Positions 35,615-43,458 of a DNA stretch of 64,000 bases are shown in pieces; the stretch's first letter is position 1, and each line of letters begins with the position of its first letter. Both the position numbers and the translations under genes were made by a program. Source of the DNA: Serratia sp. Ag1 (GTDB taxonomy: Bacteria; Pseudomonadota; Gammaproteobacteria; Enterobacterales; Enterobacteriaceae). The stretch is from assembly GCF_000743355.1 (NCBI RefSeq), contig NZ_JQEI01000003.1, positions 367,448-431,447 of the forward strand, in the 5' to 3' direction. Under the pieces are notes generated by a model. It saw only the letters and a list, made by a program, of their open reading frames with translations. It was not told the origin of the DNA and made no database searches.

Positions 35615-36405
35615 AAGAGATTGTCATTAAAACGCCGGAAGAGATCGCCAAAATGCGCCACTCCGGCGCGCTGTTGGCCAAGGTGTTTGCTATGCTCGAT
35701 GGAATAATCCGCGAAAATATCAGCACCATGGAGATTAACGATCGCACCGAGGCGTTTATTGTTGACGAATTGAAATCACGCCCAGCAAGTAAAGGTCAGT
35801 ATGGCTTTCCTTATGTGCTGAATACCTCGATCGATGATGTGATCTGCCACGGTATGCCTTCAGCCAGTAAAATACTGCGTTCCGGCATGATTGTTAACGT
35901 GGATATCACGCTAGAAAACAACGGCTTCATTGCCGACTCCAGTAAGATGTACACTATCGGTCAGATTACACCGGTCGCTAAACGGTTAGTGAATAACGTG
36001 TATGAAGCCATGTGGCAAGGCATCAGGGCGGTGAAACCGGGGGCCAGACTCGGTGATATCGGCCATGCTATCCAGCGCCACGCCGAACAGGCCGGGTACA
36101 GTGTCGTACGTGAATATTGCGGCCACGGTATTGGCCGCGAAATGCATGAAGGCCCGGCAGTGCTGCATTACGGCCAGCCGGGAACCGGGATAATCTTGCA
36201 GGAAGGGATGGTGTTTACCATCGAACCCATGATCAATCAGGGCGATCACCGCATCAAGCAAAAGAAAGATGGCTGGACGGTGGTCACCCGTGACAAGAAA
36301 CTGTCTGCCCAATGGGAACACACCGTGGCAGTAACCGCCGACGGTGTGGAAATCCTGACCCTGCGCGACGAAGAACGTCAAGCAGGGTATGCAGACCACT
36401 ATTAA
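35611..36405 (+). CDS. Type I methionine aminopeptidase (paralogue)
   Basis: A 264-residue metallopeptidase, the same length as E. coli Map. It should remove N-terminal Met. The metal ligands are all present: Asp in VNVDITLENNGF, Asp in FIADSSKM, His in CGHGIGREMHEGP, Glu in FTIEPM and Glu in AQWEHTV. The active-site His in VICHGMP is also there. The essential map gene is usually beside rpsB, so this is probably a second copy. The start is GTG at 35611 in a GTGA overlap with the ParD-like gene, so the two are translationally coupled. An ERIC element follows. Confidence 0.88.
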   Translation: MKEIVIKTPEEIAKMRHSGALLAKVFAMLDGIIRENISTMEINDRTEAFIVDELKSRPASKGQYGFPYVLNTSIDDVICHGMPSASKILRSGMIVNVDITLENNGFIADSSKMYTIGQITPVAKRLVNNVYEAMWQGIRAVKPGARLGDIGHAIQRHAEQAGYSVVREYCGHGIGREMHEGPAVLHYGQPGTGIILQEGMVFTIEPMINQGDHRIKQKKDGWTVVTRDKKLSAQWEHTVAVTADGVEILTLRDEERQAGYADHY

Positions 36406-36409
36406 CAAC

Positions 36410-36536
36410 TATACCCAAAATAATTCGAGTTGCTTATAGGCGGCCAGCAACGGAGACCCCAGGAGCATAGCCCACTATGTGACTGGGGCGACGGTGCGCA
36501 GCCAACACCCAAGCAACTTGAAGTATGACGGGTATA
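36410..36536. repeat. ERIC element (127 bp), twin of 59322-59448
   Basis: The element starts with TATACCCAAAATAATTCGAG and ends with AAGTATGACGGGTATA. It differs from the copy at 59322-59448 by one base (CTTATA versus CTTGTA). It belongs to a subtype with the core CCCCAGGAGCATAGCCCACT followed by ATGTGACTGGGGCGACGG. It lies between the aminopeptidase gene and dld. Confidence 0.93.
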
Positions 36537-36592
36537 AACGATGGATTTCAAGCCGCCACTTGAAAGACAATAGAGATGACAGGGAGCCAGGC

Positions 36593-38299
36593 ATGACGCA
36601 GTCCGCAAACCAGCAATTTATCAATCAACTCAAGAATATCGTTGGCAACACGCACGTGCTGACCGGCGATCGCAACACCGAACGCTATCGCAAAGGCTTC
36701 CGTTCCGGCGAAGGCAAAGCGTTGGCAGTGGTATTCCCTACCCGCCTGCTGCAACTGTGGCAAATCCTGCAAGCCTGTGTTGATGCCGATAAAATTGTCA
36801 TCATGCAGGCCGCCAACACCGGTTTGACCGAAGGTTCAACCCCCAACGGCAATGATTACGATCGCGAAATTGTGATTATTAGCACCCTGCGCCTCGATCA
36901 TATTCAAGTGCTGGATCAGGGCAAGCAGGTGATCGGCTTCCCCGGCAGTACGCTGCATAAGCTGGAAAAACTGCTCAAACCCTATGGCCGTGAACCGCAT
37001 TCGGTGATCGGTTCTTCATGCATTGGTGCTTCGGTGATCGGCGGCGTATGCAACAACTCCGGTGGTTCACTGGTCAAACGCGGCCCGGCCTATACCGAGA
37101 TGGCGTTATACGCCAAGCTGGACACCAACGGCGAATTGCGCTTGGTCAACCATCTCGGGATTAAGCTCGGTGAAACACCAGAAGAGATCCTCACCCGTTT
37201 AGAAAACGGCGACTATCGCCCGGAAGATGTTGAATACGGCGAACTGCGCGCTTCTGACAACGAATACGCCAGCCGGGTACGTGACGTAGATGCCGACACC
37301 CCTTCGCGCTTCAACGCCGACAAGCGCCGTTTGTACGAAGCCTCTGGCTGCGCAGGCAAACTGGCCGTGTTTGCCGTGCGTCTCGACACCTTCACCAAAG
37401 AAGATAAAGAGCAGGTGTTCTATATCGGCACCAACGACACGGCAGTGCTGACCGAACTACGCCGCCATATGCTGAGCCAGTTTGAAAACCTGCCGGTCGC
37501 TGGTGAATATATGCACCGCGATATCTTTGATATCGCCGAAGTGTACGGCAAAGACACCTTTATGATGATCGACAAGCTCGGCACCGATCAGTTACCGCGC
37601 TTTTTCACCCTGAAAGGCTTTGTGGATGCCCGCCTCAACAAACTGCCGCTGCTGCCACGCAATCTCACTGATTGCATGATGCAAAAGCTCAGCAAGCTGG
37701 CTCCTAACCATCTGCCGAAACGGATGAAAGAATACCGCGTACGTTTTGAGCACCATCTGTTGCTGAAAATGTCAGGTTCTGGCGTGGAAGAGGCGCAACA
37801 GTATCTGCAAAGCTACTTCACACAGGCTAATGGCGATTTCTTTGTCTGTACGCCCGAAGAGGGCAAAAAAGCCTTCCTGCACCGCTTTGCCGCTGCGGGT
37901 GCAGCCATACGCTATCAGGCCGTACACAGCAAAGAGGTGGAAGATATTCTGGCGTTGGACATTGCGCTGCGCCGTAACGATACCGAATGGTTTGAAACTC
38001 TACCGCCGGAAATCGACAGCCAGTTGGTACACAAACTGTATTACGGCCACTTTATGTGCCACGTATTCCATCAGGATTATGTAGTGAAAAAAGGGGCTGA
38101 CTGCCACGCCTTGAAAGAACAAATGCTGGCGATCCTCGATCAGCGTGGGGCGGAATACCCGGCCGAGCATAACGTCGGCCATCTGTATTATGCCAAACCG
38201 GATTTACAGGCTTTCTATCAAGAAGCGGACCCGACCAACAGTTTTAACCCCGGCCTGGGTAAAACCAGCAAGCAGAAGTTCTGGGGCGATCGTAGCTGA
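36593..38299 (+). CDS. dld: Quinone-dependent D-lactate dehydrogenase
   Basis: A 568-residue peripheral membrane flavoenzyme (E. coli Dld: 571) that oxidises D-lactate to pyruvate and feeds electrons to quinone. The N-terminal FAD-binding domain contains GFPGSTLHKLEKLLKPYGRE and GSSCIGASVIGGVCNNSGGS. The C-terminal membrane-binding domain contains HHLLLKMSGSGVEEAQQYL and EYPAEHNVGHLYYAKPDL. The start is the ATG at 36593 with AGGGAG 6 bases upstream. It probably has its own promoter between the ERIC element and the start. Confidence 0.95.
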   Translation: MTQSANQQFINQLKNIVGNTHVLTGDRNTERYRKGFRSGEGKALAVVFPTRLLQLWQILQACVDADKIVIMQAANTGLTEGSTPNGNDYDREIVIISTLRLDHIQVLDQGKQVIGFPGSTLHKLEKLLKPYGREPHSVIGSSCIGASVIGGVCNNSGGSLVKRGPAYTEMALYAKLDTNGELRLVNHLGIKLGETPEEILTRLENGDYRPEDVEYGELRASDNEYASRVRDVDADTPSRFNADKRRLYEASGCAGKLAVFAVRLDTFTKEDKEQVFYIGTNDTAVLTELRRHMLSQFENLPVAGEYMHRDIFDIAEVYGKDTFMMIDKLGTDQLPRFFTLKGFVDARLNKLPLLPRNLTDCMMQKLSKLAPNHLPKRMKEYRVRFEHHLLLKMSGSGVEEAQQYLQSYFTQANGDFFVCTPEEGKKAFLHRFAAAGAAIRYQAVHSKEVEDILALDIALRRNDTEWFETLPPEIDSQLVHKLYYGHFMCHVFHQDYVVKKGADCHALKEQMLAILDQRGAEYPAEHNVGHLYYAKPDLQAFYQEADPTNSFNPGLGKTSKQKFWGDRS

Positions 38300-38325
38300 T
38301 CATCTGCGAATTTAAGCACAGAAAA

Positions 38326-38352
38326 CCCCTTATGCTGCAACAGCATAAGGGG
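38326..38352. terminator. Bidirectional terminator dld / yohC
   Basis: A perfect 12-bp stem, CCCCTTATGCTG with CAGCATAAGGGG, has a CAA loop and is preceded by AAAA. It lies in the gap between convergent dld and yohC. Confidence 0.85.
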
Positions 38353-38369
38353 TAATAACAGCACAGACT

Positions 38370-38960
38370 TCATAAGAACCAGGAACCATACCCCCACAGC
38401 ACCACGGTCAGCCCAAGCAGCAGCTCAAGTAACAGGATGCCGATAGCCAGCGTCGAACTGGAGAAGATAAACCCTTCTTTGCTATCAATCCCCAAGAAAT
38501 TCGGAATGCCGATGTACAGCAGATAAGCCGAATAGCCAAGGCCGATAATACCGGCCAGCAGGCACAGCCAGAGCACCGGATACAGCGCAACCACGCCGCT
38601 GAGGAACATCGGCGTCGCCACATAGCCAGCAAATACCATGCAACGGTGCAGGCTGGGGCGAGTTTCATAGCGCCGTGCCATCCAGTGGATCACCTTCCCC
38701 ATCACCGCTACACCGGCCAGCATCAACAGATAAAAAGCCACGGCGGTATAGAAAGCCGTAATCATATCCAGGCGGACCGCGTGGCCATCGCCCGAAAGCC
38801 AGCCCAGCCGCGTCGTCCCGATATAGGTACAGACAACCGGTATCAACGCCATTAATAGAACGTGGTGGGTGTACAAGTGCGAGACACTTTCATTCTCGCT
38901 TTGCATGTTTTTGAACTCAGTGCGGGGGTGCGTCAATAGCCCCCAAACATGATTAACCAT
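38370..38960 (-). CDS. yohC: Inner-membrane Yip1-domain protein YohC
   Basis: A 196-residue inner-membrane protein with five predicted helices (Yip1 domain). It matches recalled E. coli YohC throughout; identical or near-identical stretches include KVIHWMARRYETRPSLHRC, VFAGYVATPMF and FSSSTLAIGILLLELLLGLT. The function is unknown. The start is the ATG at 38960 with GAGGTG upstream. In E. coli it sits between pbpG and yohD; here pbpG is 15 kb away. Confidence 0.92.
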   Translation of the reverse strand: MVNHVWGLLTHPRTEFKNMQSENESVSHLYTHHVLLMALIPVVCTYIGTTRLGWLSGDGHAVRLDMITAFYTAVAFYLLMLAGVAVMGKVIHWMARRYETRPSLHRCMVFAGYVATPMFLSGVVALYPVLWLCLLAGIIGLGYSAYLLYIGIPNFLGIDSKEGFIFSSSTLAIGILLLELLLGLTVVLWGYGSWFL

Positions 38961-39187
38961 GAAACACCTCCATTTCACCGCAGAGTATAAGCAGCGAACC
39001 TATGTCATCTTTAACGGATAAAATACCGCATACGGGCTGTATCCACCGGACACCTTCCCTGTATGCAGTATAGTCTTTAGTTGAAAAAACGTACGCTGCG
39101 GCGACACCCCCTCTACGGTGACGTCTCCTGTAATTTCGGATAATGTGTGTATAGTCAAGGTATTGCATTGCTTTCAGGAGACGCTCT

Positions 39188-39658
39188 ATGTCCGCTAAAA
39201 TCCGCACCCGCCAGAGTGGGATTAATCAAGTTCAGGCCGGGCAGAATGTAATGGTGATTGAACCTAGCAATCTGTATGGCTGCCAGTTGGGCGACGACGT
39301 GTTCGTCGGGCCGTTTGTCGAAATCCAGAAAAACGTCAGCGTTGGCGCGCGCAGTAAAGTGCAATCTCATAGCTTTATCTGCGAATACGTCACCATTGGC
39401 GAAGATTGCTTTATTGGCCACGGCGTGATGTTCGCCAACGATCTGTTCAAAAACGGGGCTCCCAATGCCGATCCGGCCAGTTGGGGACGAACCAGGATCG
39501 GCAACCGGGTTTCCATCGGTTCTGGCGCTACCGTGCTGGCGGTCGAAATTTGCGATGACGTCGTGATTGGCGCCGGTGCGGTGGTCAGTAAAAATATCAA
39601 CCGTAAAGGTATTTATGCCGGTAATCCGGCCAGGCTATTAAGAGCGCTTGATGAGTGA
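39188..39658 (+). CDS. Left-handed β-helix acyltransferase (WbbJ-like)
   Basis: A 156-residue hexapeptide-repeat acyltransferase. The repeats run through about residues 28-135 (GDDVFVGPFVEIQKNVSVGA and IGNRVSIGSGATVLAVEICD are typical turns) and the end, YAGNPARLLRAL, is the classic terminus of sugar N-acetyltransferases. The catalytic His is probably in FIGHGVMF. It is probably an acetyl-transferring enzyme on a nucleotide-sugar or surface sugar, but no sugar genes lie nearby. The start is the ATG at 39188 with AGGAG about 10 bases upstream. Confidence 0.85.
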   Translation: MSAKIRTRQSGINQVQAGQNVMVIEPSNLYGCQLGDDVFVGPFVEIQKNVSVGARSKVQSHSFICEYVTIGEDCFIGHGVMFANDLFKNGAPNADPASWGRTRIGNRVSIGSGATVLAVEICDDVVIGAGAVVSKNINRKGIYAGNPARLLRALDE

Positions 39659-39716
39659 CGCTGGGCATAGACTGATTGCCGTTATGTTGATGTTAAGTTT
39701 ATTTTCCTCGCGCAAT

Positions 39717-39735
39717 AATGATAATAGTTATCATT
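39717..39735. promoter_or_regulatory. Fur box before the DUF1460 gene
   Basis: AATGATAATAGTTATCATT is a 19-bp palindrome (8 of 9 positions in each arm pair) that closely matches the ferric-uptake-regulator consensus GATAATGATAATCATTATC. It lies 14 bp before the DUF1460 start, close enough to block transcription or initiation. Confidence 0.8.
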
Positions 39736-39749
39736 AAACCAGAGTGGGA

Positions 39750-40589
39750 ATGAGGATGCGCAGGCTTGCCTTAACCATGTTGATCCCAGTGATGCTGGGA
39801 TGCAGTGCTAAAAAACCCGTCGAAAACCCGGTAGAATTCAAGCCGGAAGCGGCTAACCAGCAGAATATAAAGATGAAAATGGACAATGAAACGGTCAACA
39901 AACTGCACGCCATCCTGGCGCTGCACGCAGCGGTTCCTGGGGCTGATAAAGGCCAGGCGATCGATCTGATCTCGCAGACTTTTCTCGGTATCCCTTATGT
40001 TGCCAATATGCTGGTCGGCTCTGCCAGTACGCCAGAGCAATTGGTGATCGACTTTCGCGGGCTGGACTGTTTTACCTATCTTGATTACGTTGAAGCGCTC
40101 AGAGAAGCCAGCACTGATGAGCAATTTGTCGAGAACCTGATTCAGACGCGCTATATCAATGGCGAGATTGATTTCCTGCAGCGCAAACATTTTTTCAGCG
40201 ATTGGGCGCAAACAGAACAGGCTCTGGCCGACGATATTACCGCTCAACTGAGCCCCCACGCGATTAGCGTAGTGAAACATCTCAATCTTAAGGCCGATGG
40301 CGCTACTTATCTGCCCGGCCTGCCGGTGGTGGAACGCAGTATCACCTACATCCCCAGTGAATTCGTCAATGACAAAGTGATTGCGCAATTGCAGACCGGC
40401 GACTATATCGGCATCTATACCAAACTGCCGGGGTTGGACGTCACCCACGTCGGCTTCTTTATCTGGACGCAAGATGGCCCGGTGCTGCGCAACGCTTCTT
40501 CACGCAAAGAGAATATGCAAGTGGTGGATTCGCCGTTCCGCGCTTACGTGATGAATACGCCGGGTATTGTGGTCTTGCGCCCGCGTTAA
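39750..40589 (+). CDS. DUF1460 lipoprotein, amidase-like
   Basis: A 279-residue lipoprotein: basic start RMRRL, hydrophobic core, lipobox MLGC, with the Cys about residue 18. The rest matches the DUF1460 family, whose structures belong to the NlpC/P60-like amidases. FRGLDCFTYLDYVEAL carries a Cys and GLDVTHVGFFIWTQDGPVLR carries a His, so a Cys-His catalytic pair is plausible. It probably cleaves cell-wall muropeptides in the periplasm. Starts at 39744 (GTG), 39750 or 39756 (ATG) are all possible; I chose 39750. The Fur box directly upstream predicts induction by iron limitation. A role in iron acquisition is not shown. Confidence 0.8.
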   Translation: MRMRRLALTMLIPVMLGCSAKKPVENPVEFKPEAANQQNIKMKMDNETVNKLHAILALHAAVPGADKGQAIDLISQTFLGIPYVANMLVGSASTPEQLVIDFRGLDCFTYLDYVEALREASTDEQFVENLIQTRYINGEIDFLQRKHFFSDWAQTEQALADDITAQLSPHAISVVKHLNLKADGATYLPGLPVVERSITYIPSEFVNDKVIAQLQTGDYIGIYTKLPGLDVTHVGFFIWTQDGPVLRNASSRKENMQVVDSPFRAYVMNTPGIVVLRPR

Positions 40590-40607
40590 TTTCTGCCAAC
40601 GCCGGGT

Positions 40608-41105
40608 TTATCTACCCGCATAAAAAATCACCGAATGCGCTAAACTGGCGGTAGCGATTTGCCGCTGCTTTTGTAATACCGCCAACTGTGCTTCAGTCAC
40701 TTTAGTTAATGCCGCCGTTGGGCAAACATCCACACAGGCCGGGCCGCGCTCATGGGTTGCGCACAGATCGCATTTCACCATCACTGGTGGATACCCTGCC
40801 GTGATCTCAATGGTAATCGCACCAAACGGGCAAGCCACCGCGCAACCCTGGCAGCCGATGCAACGCCCGGCATGGGCCTCAACTTGTTCTGCCCCCATCG
40901 TCAATGCACCAGTTGGGCAAGCTGCCACGCATGGCGCATTCTCACATTGATGACACATCACCGGTACGCTGAGGTTATCCAAACGCAGCACCTTCAGACG
41001 CGGGTGAAACTCCGCGCCTTCAGTCACATGTTCCAACGCGCAGGCGATTTCACAGGTGCGACAACCGATACAGGCCTGCGGATTGGCGGCAATAAAACTG
41101 GTCAT
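40608..41105 (-). CDS. ygfS: Ferredoxin-type electron carrier YgfS
   Basis: A 165-residue polyferredoxin. Four 4Fe-4S motifs are visible: CIGCRTCEIAC, CHQCENAPCVAACP, CIGCQGCAVACP and CDLCATHERGPACVDVCP. It matches E. coli YgfS/HydN-type proteins in length and pattern. The start is the ATG at 41105, in a 4-base ATGA overlap with uacF. It likely passes electrons with UacF, for example between FdhF and urate reduction; this is inferred from linkage. Confidence 0.88.
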   Translation of the reverse strand: MTSFIAANPQACIGCRTCEIACALEHVTEGAEFHPRLKVLRLDNLSVPVMCHQCENAPCVAACPTGALTMGAEQVEAHAGRCIGCQGCAVACPFGAITIEITAGYPPVMVKCDLCATHERGPACVDVCPTAALTKVTEAQLAVLQKQRQIATASLAHSVIFYAGR

Positions 41106-43039
41106 ATTCCCTCCTTCTGCGTAAACATCGACAGCATCTCCTGTGCCGCCTGACGCCCGGTGACCATCGCGGTCACCACCAGATCGGCACCATGTCGCGC
41201 ATCGCCGCCAGCAAATATCTTGTCGTTGCTGGTTTGCATCGTTCCGCGCTCTTTCCCTCCCGTGCAGATTTGCCCCCAACGATCGAGCTTGATACCGTGC
41301 CCACGTAGCCACGGCATATCGTGCGCCTGGAAACCGAAGGCCATCACCAGCACATCAGCCGGTAACTCAAACTCGGAACCGGCAATCGCGCGCGGACGGC
41401 GACGCCCGTCTGGCCCCGCGTCCCCCATCTCGGTGCGAATCATCCCGACGGCGCTCACCTGCCCTTGACGATTACGCCGGATGTACTGCGGCTGAACATT
41501 GAACAGGAATTCCACCCCTTCTTCACGGGCGTTGACCACTTCTTTCTTCGAACCCGGCATACTGAGCTCATCGCGGCGGTAGGCGCAGGTCACGCTGGCC
41601 GCACCACGGCGGATCGCGGTACGCAGGCAATCCATCGCCGTATCGCCCCCGCCTAATACCACCACCCGTTTGGCATGGATCTTGGTGAGTGGGTATTCCG
41701 CGCTCTCTGCCAGCCCCATCACCTCGCGGGTGCTGGCGATCAGGAACGGCAATGCCTGAATCACTCCCGGTGCGTCTTCTCCTGCTAAACCCGCAGTCAT
41801 CATGCCGTAAGTGCCAACGCCGAGGAAAATGGCATCATAGTTCGCCACCAGATCGCTGAACGCCACGTCACGGCCAACCTCCTGATTCAAATAGAAGCGA
41901 ATGCCCATCTCGCTGAAGATTTCCCGCCTGACGCTCAACAGGCTTTTATCCAGCTTGAACGGCGGGATACCGAAGGTCAGCAGCCCACCGATCTCCGGAT
42001 GCCGATCGAAGACATCCACCTGAACGCCTGCACGCGCCAGAATATCGGCGCAGCCTAGCCCGGCAGGGCCAGCGCCGATCACCGCCACCCGCTCTTGACG
42101 CGGTGCAACGTCATCCACCTTAGGTCGCCAGCCCATCGCCAGTGCCGTATCGGTGATATAGCTTTCCAGATTACCCACGGCCACGGAACCGCCGATGTGC
42201 TTCAAGGTACAAGCACCTTCACACAGCCGATCCTGCGGGCAGACCCGGCCACAAATTTCTGGCAGCGAACTGCTTTGGTGGCATAACTCCGCCGCCTCGA
42301 TAATCTTTCCTTCATTAACCAGCCGAATAAAATCAGGAATAGCGTTATGCAGCGGGCAGGTCCAATTACACCAGGCTTTTTGTGCACAATAGAGACAGCG
42401 TTCGCTCTCGTACTCGGCAGCGCATGCCTCTAACGGGTGGTATATCTCTCCGAAGTGGGTTTTACGCGTTTCAGCCTCCCGCTTGTTGGCCCCGACACGC
42501 GGTGACTTGCTCAGGAATGACTCACGCCGCTTGCCGTAACGCTCCTGCAACGGTTGCCCTTGAGCGGAGCGAGTTTGTCGTTCACGACGCAGCTGATTAA
42601 GCGTGGCTTCATCCATCAGGCGCAACGCCGAAGTCGGGCAACTTGCTACACAGGCTTGCTGCCCGGAAGGATGCTGGCTGCACAGATCGCACTTCTGCGC
42701 CAACGGTGGCGCGTCCTCATGATTAGCCACCATCTCAATAGCACCAAACGGACAGGCTATGACGCAGTTCTTGCAGCCAATGCACGCTTCCTGCTTAAGC
42801 TGAATGCTGTCGTCAGCAAACCAGAGCGCCTGCGTTGGGCAGGAGGCGACGCAGGGTGCATCGTTACAATGGCGACAAGTGGTGGCGCTGCTGACATGAC
42901 GTTGAAGTACTACGTGGATGCGCGGCAGGAAATCACGCTGCTGCGGCCAGGCATCCTGCTGATGCGCGGTGACGCAGGCGATCTCACAGACATGGCAGCC
43001 AATGCAGTTCGCAGCATCGGCAACAATAAACTTATTCAT
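41102..43039 (-). CDS. uacF: UacF (YgfT), Fe-S oxidoreductase of urate metabolism
   Basis: A 645-residue fusion. The N-terminal polyferredoxin part (about 1-165) has CIGCHVCEIAC, CRHCNDAPCVASCP, CIGCKNCVIACP and CDLCSQHPSGQQACVASCP. The C-terminal glutamate-synthase small-subunit-like part has a FAD-binding VIGAGPAGLGCA and a pyridine-nucleotide-binding VVLGGGDTAMDC. It is closer to recalled E. coli YgfT (UacF) than to AegA, for example in HFGEIYHPLE and EICGRVCPQDRLCEGACTL. In E. coli it is needed for anaerobic urate degradation. It is divergent from uacT and coupled to ygfS. Confidence 0.92.
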   Translation of the reverse strand: MNKFIVADAANCIGCHVCEIACVTAHQQDAWPQQRDFLPRIHVVLQRHVSSATTCRHCNDAPCVASCPTQALWFADDSIQLKQEACIGCKNCVIACPFGAIEMVANHEDAPPLAQKCDLCSQHPSGQQACVASCPTSALRLMDEATLNQLRRERQTRSAQGQPLQERYGKRRESFLSKSPRVGANKREAETRKTHFGEIYHPLEACAAEYESERCLYCAQKAWCNWTCPLHNAIPDFIRLVNEGKIIEAAELCHQSSSLPEICGRVCPQDRLCEGACTLKHIGGSVAVGNLESYITDTALAMGWRPKVDDVAPRQERVAVIGAGPAGLGCADILARAGVQVDVFDRHPEIGGLLTFGIPPFKLDKSLLSVRREIFSEMGIRFYLNQEVGRDVAFSDLVANYDAIFLGVGTYGMMTAGLAGEDAPGVIQALPFLIASTREVMGLAESAEYPLTKIHAKRVVVLGGGDTAMDCLRTAIRRGAASVTCAYRRDELSMPGSKKEVVNAREEGVEFLFNVQPQYIRRNRQGQVSAVGMIRTEMGDAGPDGRRRPRAIAGSEFELPADVLVMAFGFQAHDMPWLRGHGIKLDRWGQICTGGKERGTMQTSNDKIFAGGDARHGADLVVTAMVTGRQAAQEMLSMFTQKEGI

Positions 43040-43225
43040 TGGCTCCCTTTTATTATTCTGACCTTCACATCAGGTCGCGATGCAAGAATCAGGCGATGTT
43101 TACCTCCCGCACGGGCAGACATTGATTTTTGTGAATTGGCTCAAAAAAACACACCGTTCGGTGATGCAAGGCGTATCAATAAAACCGCGACAGAATCATG
43201 TGGCGATCCAGAATGATTCAACTTC

Positions 43226-43238
43226 TCTCATTATGAGA
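43226..43238. promoter_or_regulatory. Perfect palindrome TCTCATTATGAGA, possible operator
   Basis: A perfect 13-bp inverted repeat lies near the middle of the divergent uacF/uacT region. A related half-site, TTCTCATAATAA, occurs at about 51982 before the xdh genes. It may be the site of a regulator of both operons. Confidence 0.4.
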
Positions 43239-43349
43239 AACCTATCATTCACGCCTTGCCCTAGATCCCCCTCCGATCGCCACCGAGAAACGGCGCTTTC
43301 TGTGATAGTTGACTCATTTCAACAAATTTATCGCCTTAGAATAAAAAAC

Positions 43350-43365
43350 TGGCATTCCCTAAGCA
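43350..43365 (+). promoter_or_regulatory. Candidate sigma-54 promoter before uacT
   Basis: TGGCATTCCCTAAGCA keeps the essential -24 GG and -12 GC separated by ten bases, and TGGCA of the -24 element. The -12 element is AAGCA rather than TTGCA. It lies 94 bp before the uacT start. Confidence 0.5.
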
Positions 43366-43458
43366 TGGATCTAGCGGATTTTTCATCATTTTTTATTCAC
43401 CACGTTTCCCAGATGGCCGCTCGCGGCTCACTGCTGGATATTCAAGGAGAAGGAAATT

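Larger units (their letters stand above)
43040..43458. other. Divergent promoter region uacF / uacT
   Basis: This 419-bp region holds no credible gene. It contains a perfect 13-bp palindrome at 43226-43238 and a candidate sigma-54 promoter at 43350-43365 pointing to uacT. An apparent 130-codon frame (43080-43472) that overlaps it has no RBS and no recognisable protein. Confidence 0.65.

Noticed and set aside
35399..36405. ParD-like gene read as half of a ParDE toxin-antitoxin system
   Set aside because: The partner is a complete methionine aminopeptidase with all metal ligands, not a ParE toxin.
36479..36592. N-terminal extension of dld reaching into the ERIC element
   Set aside because: The Dld family starts at the ATG at 36593, which has a proper RBS; the extension is translated repeat.
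40603..40618. Hairpin CGGGT-TTATCT-ACCCG as a terminator of the DUF1460 gene
   Set aside because: It has a short 5-bp stem and overlaps the 3' end of ygfS; too weak to list.
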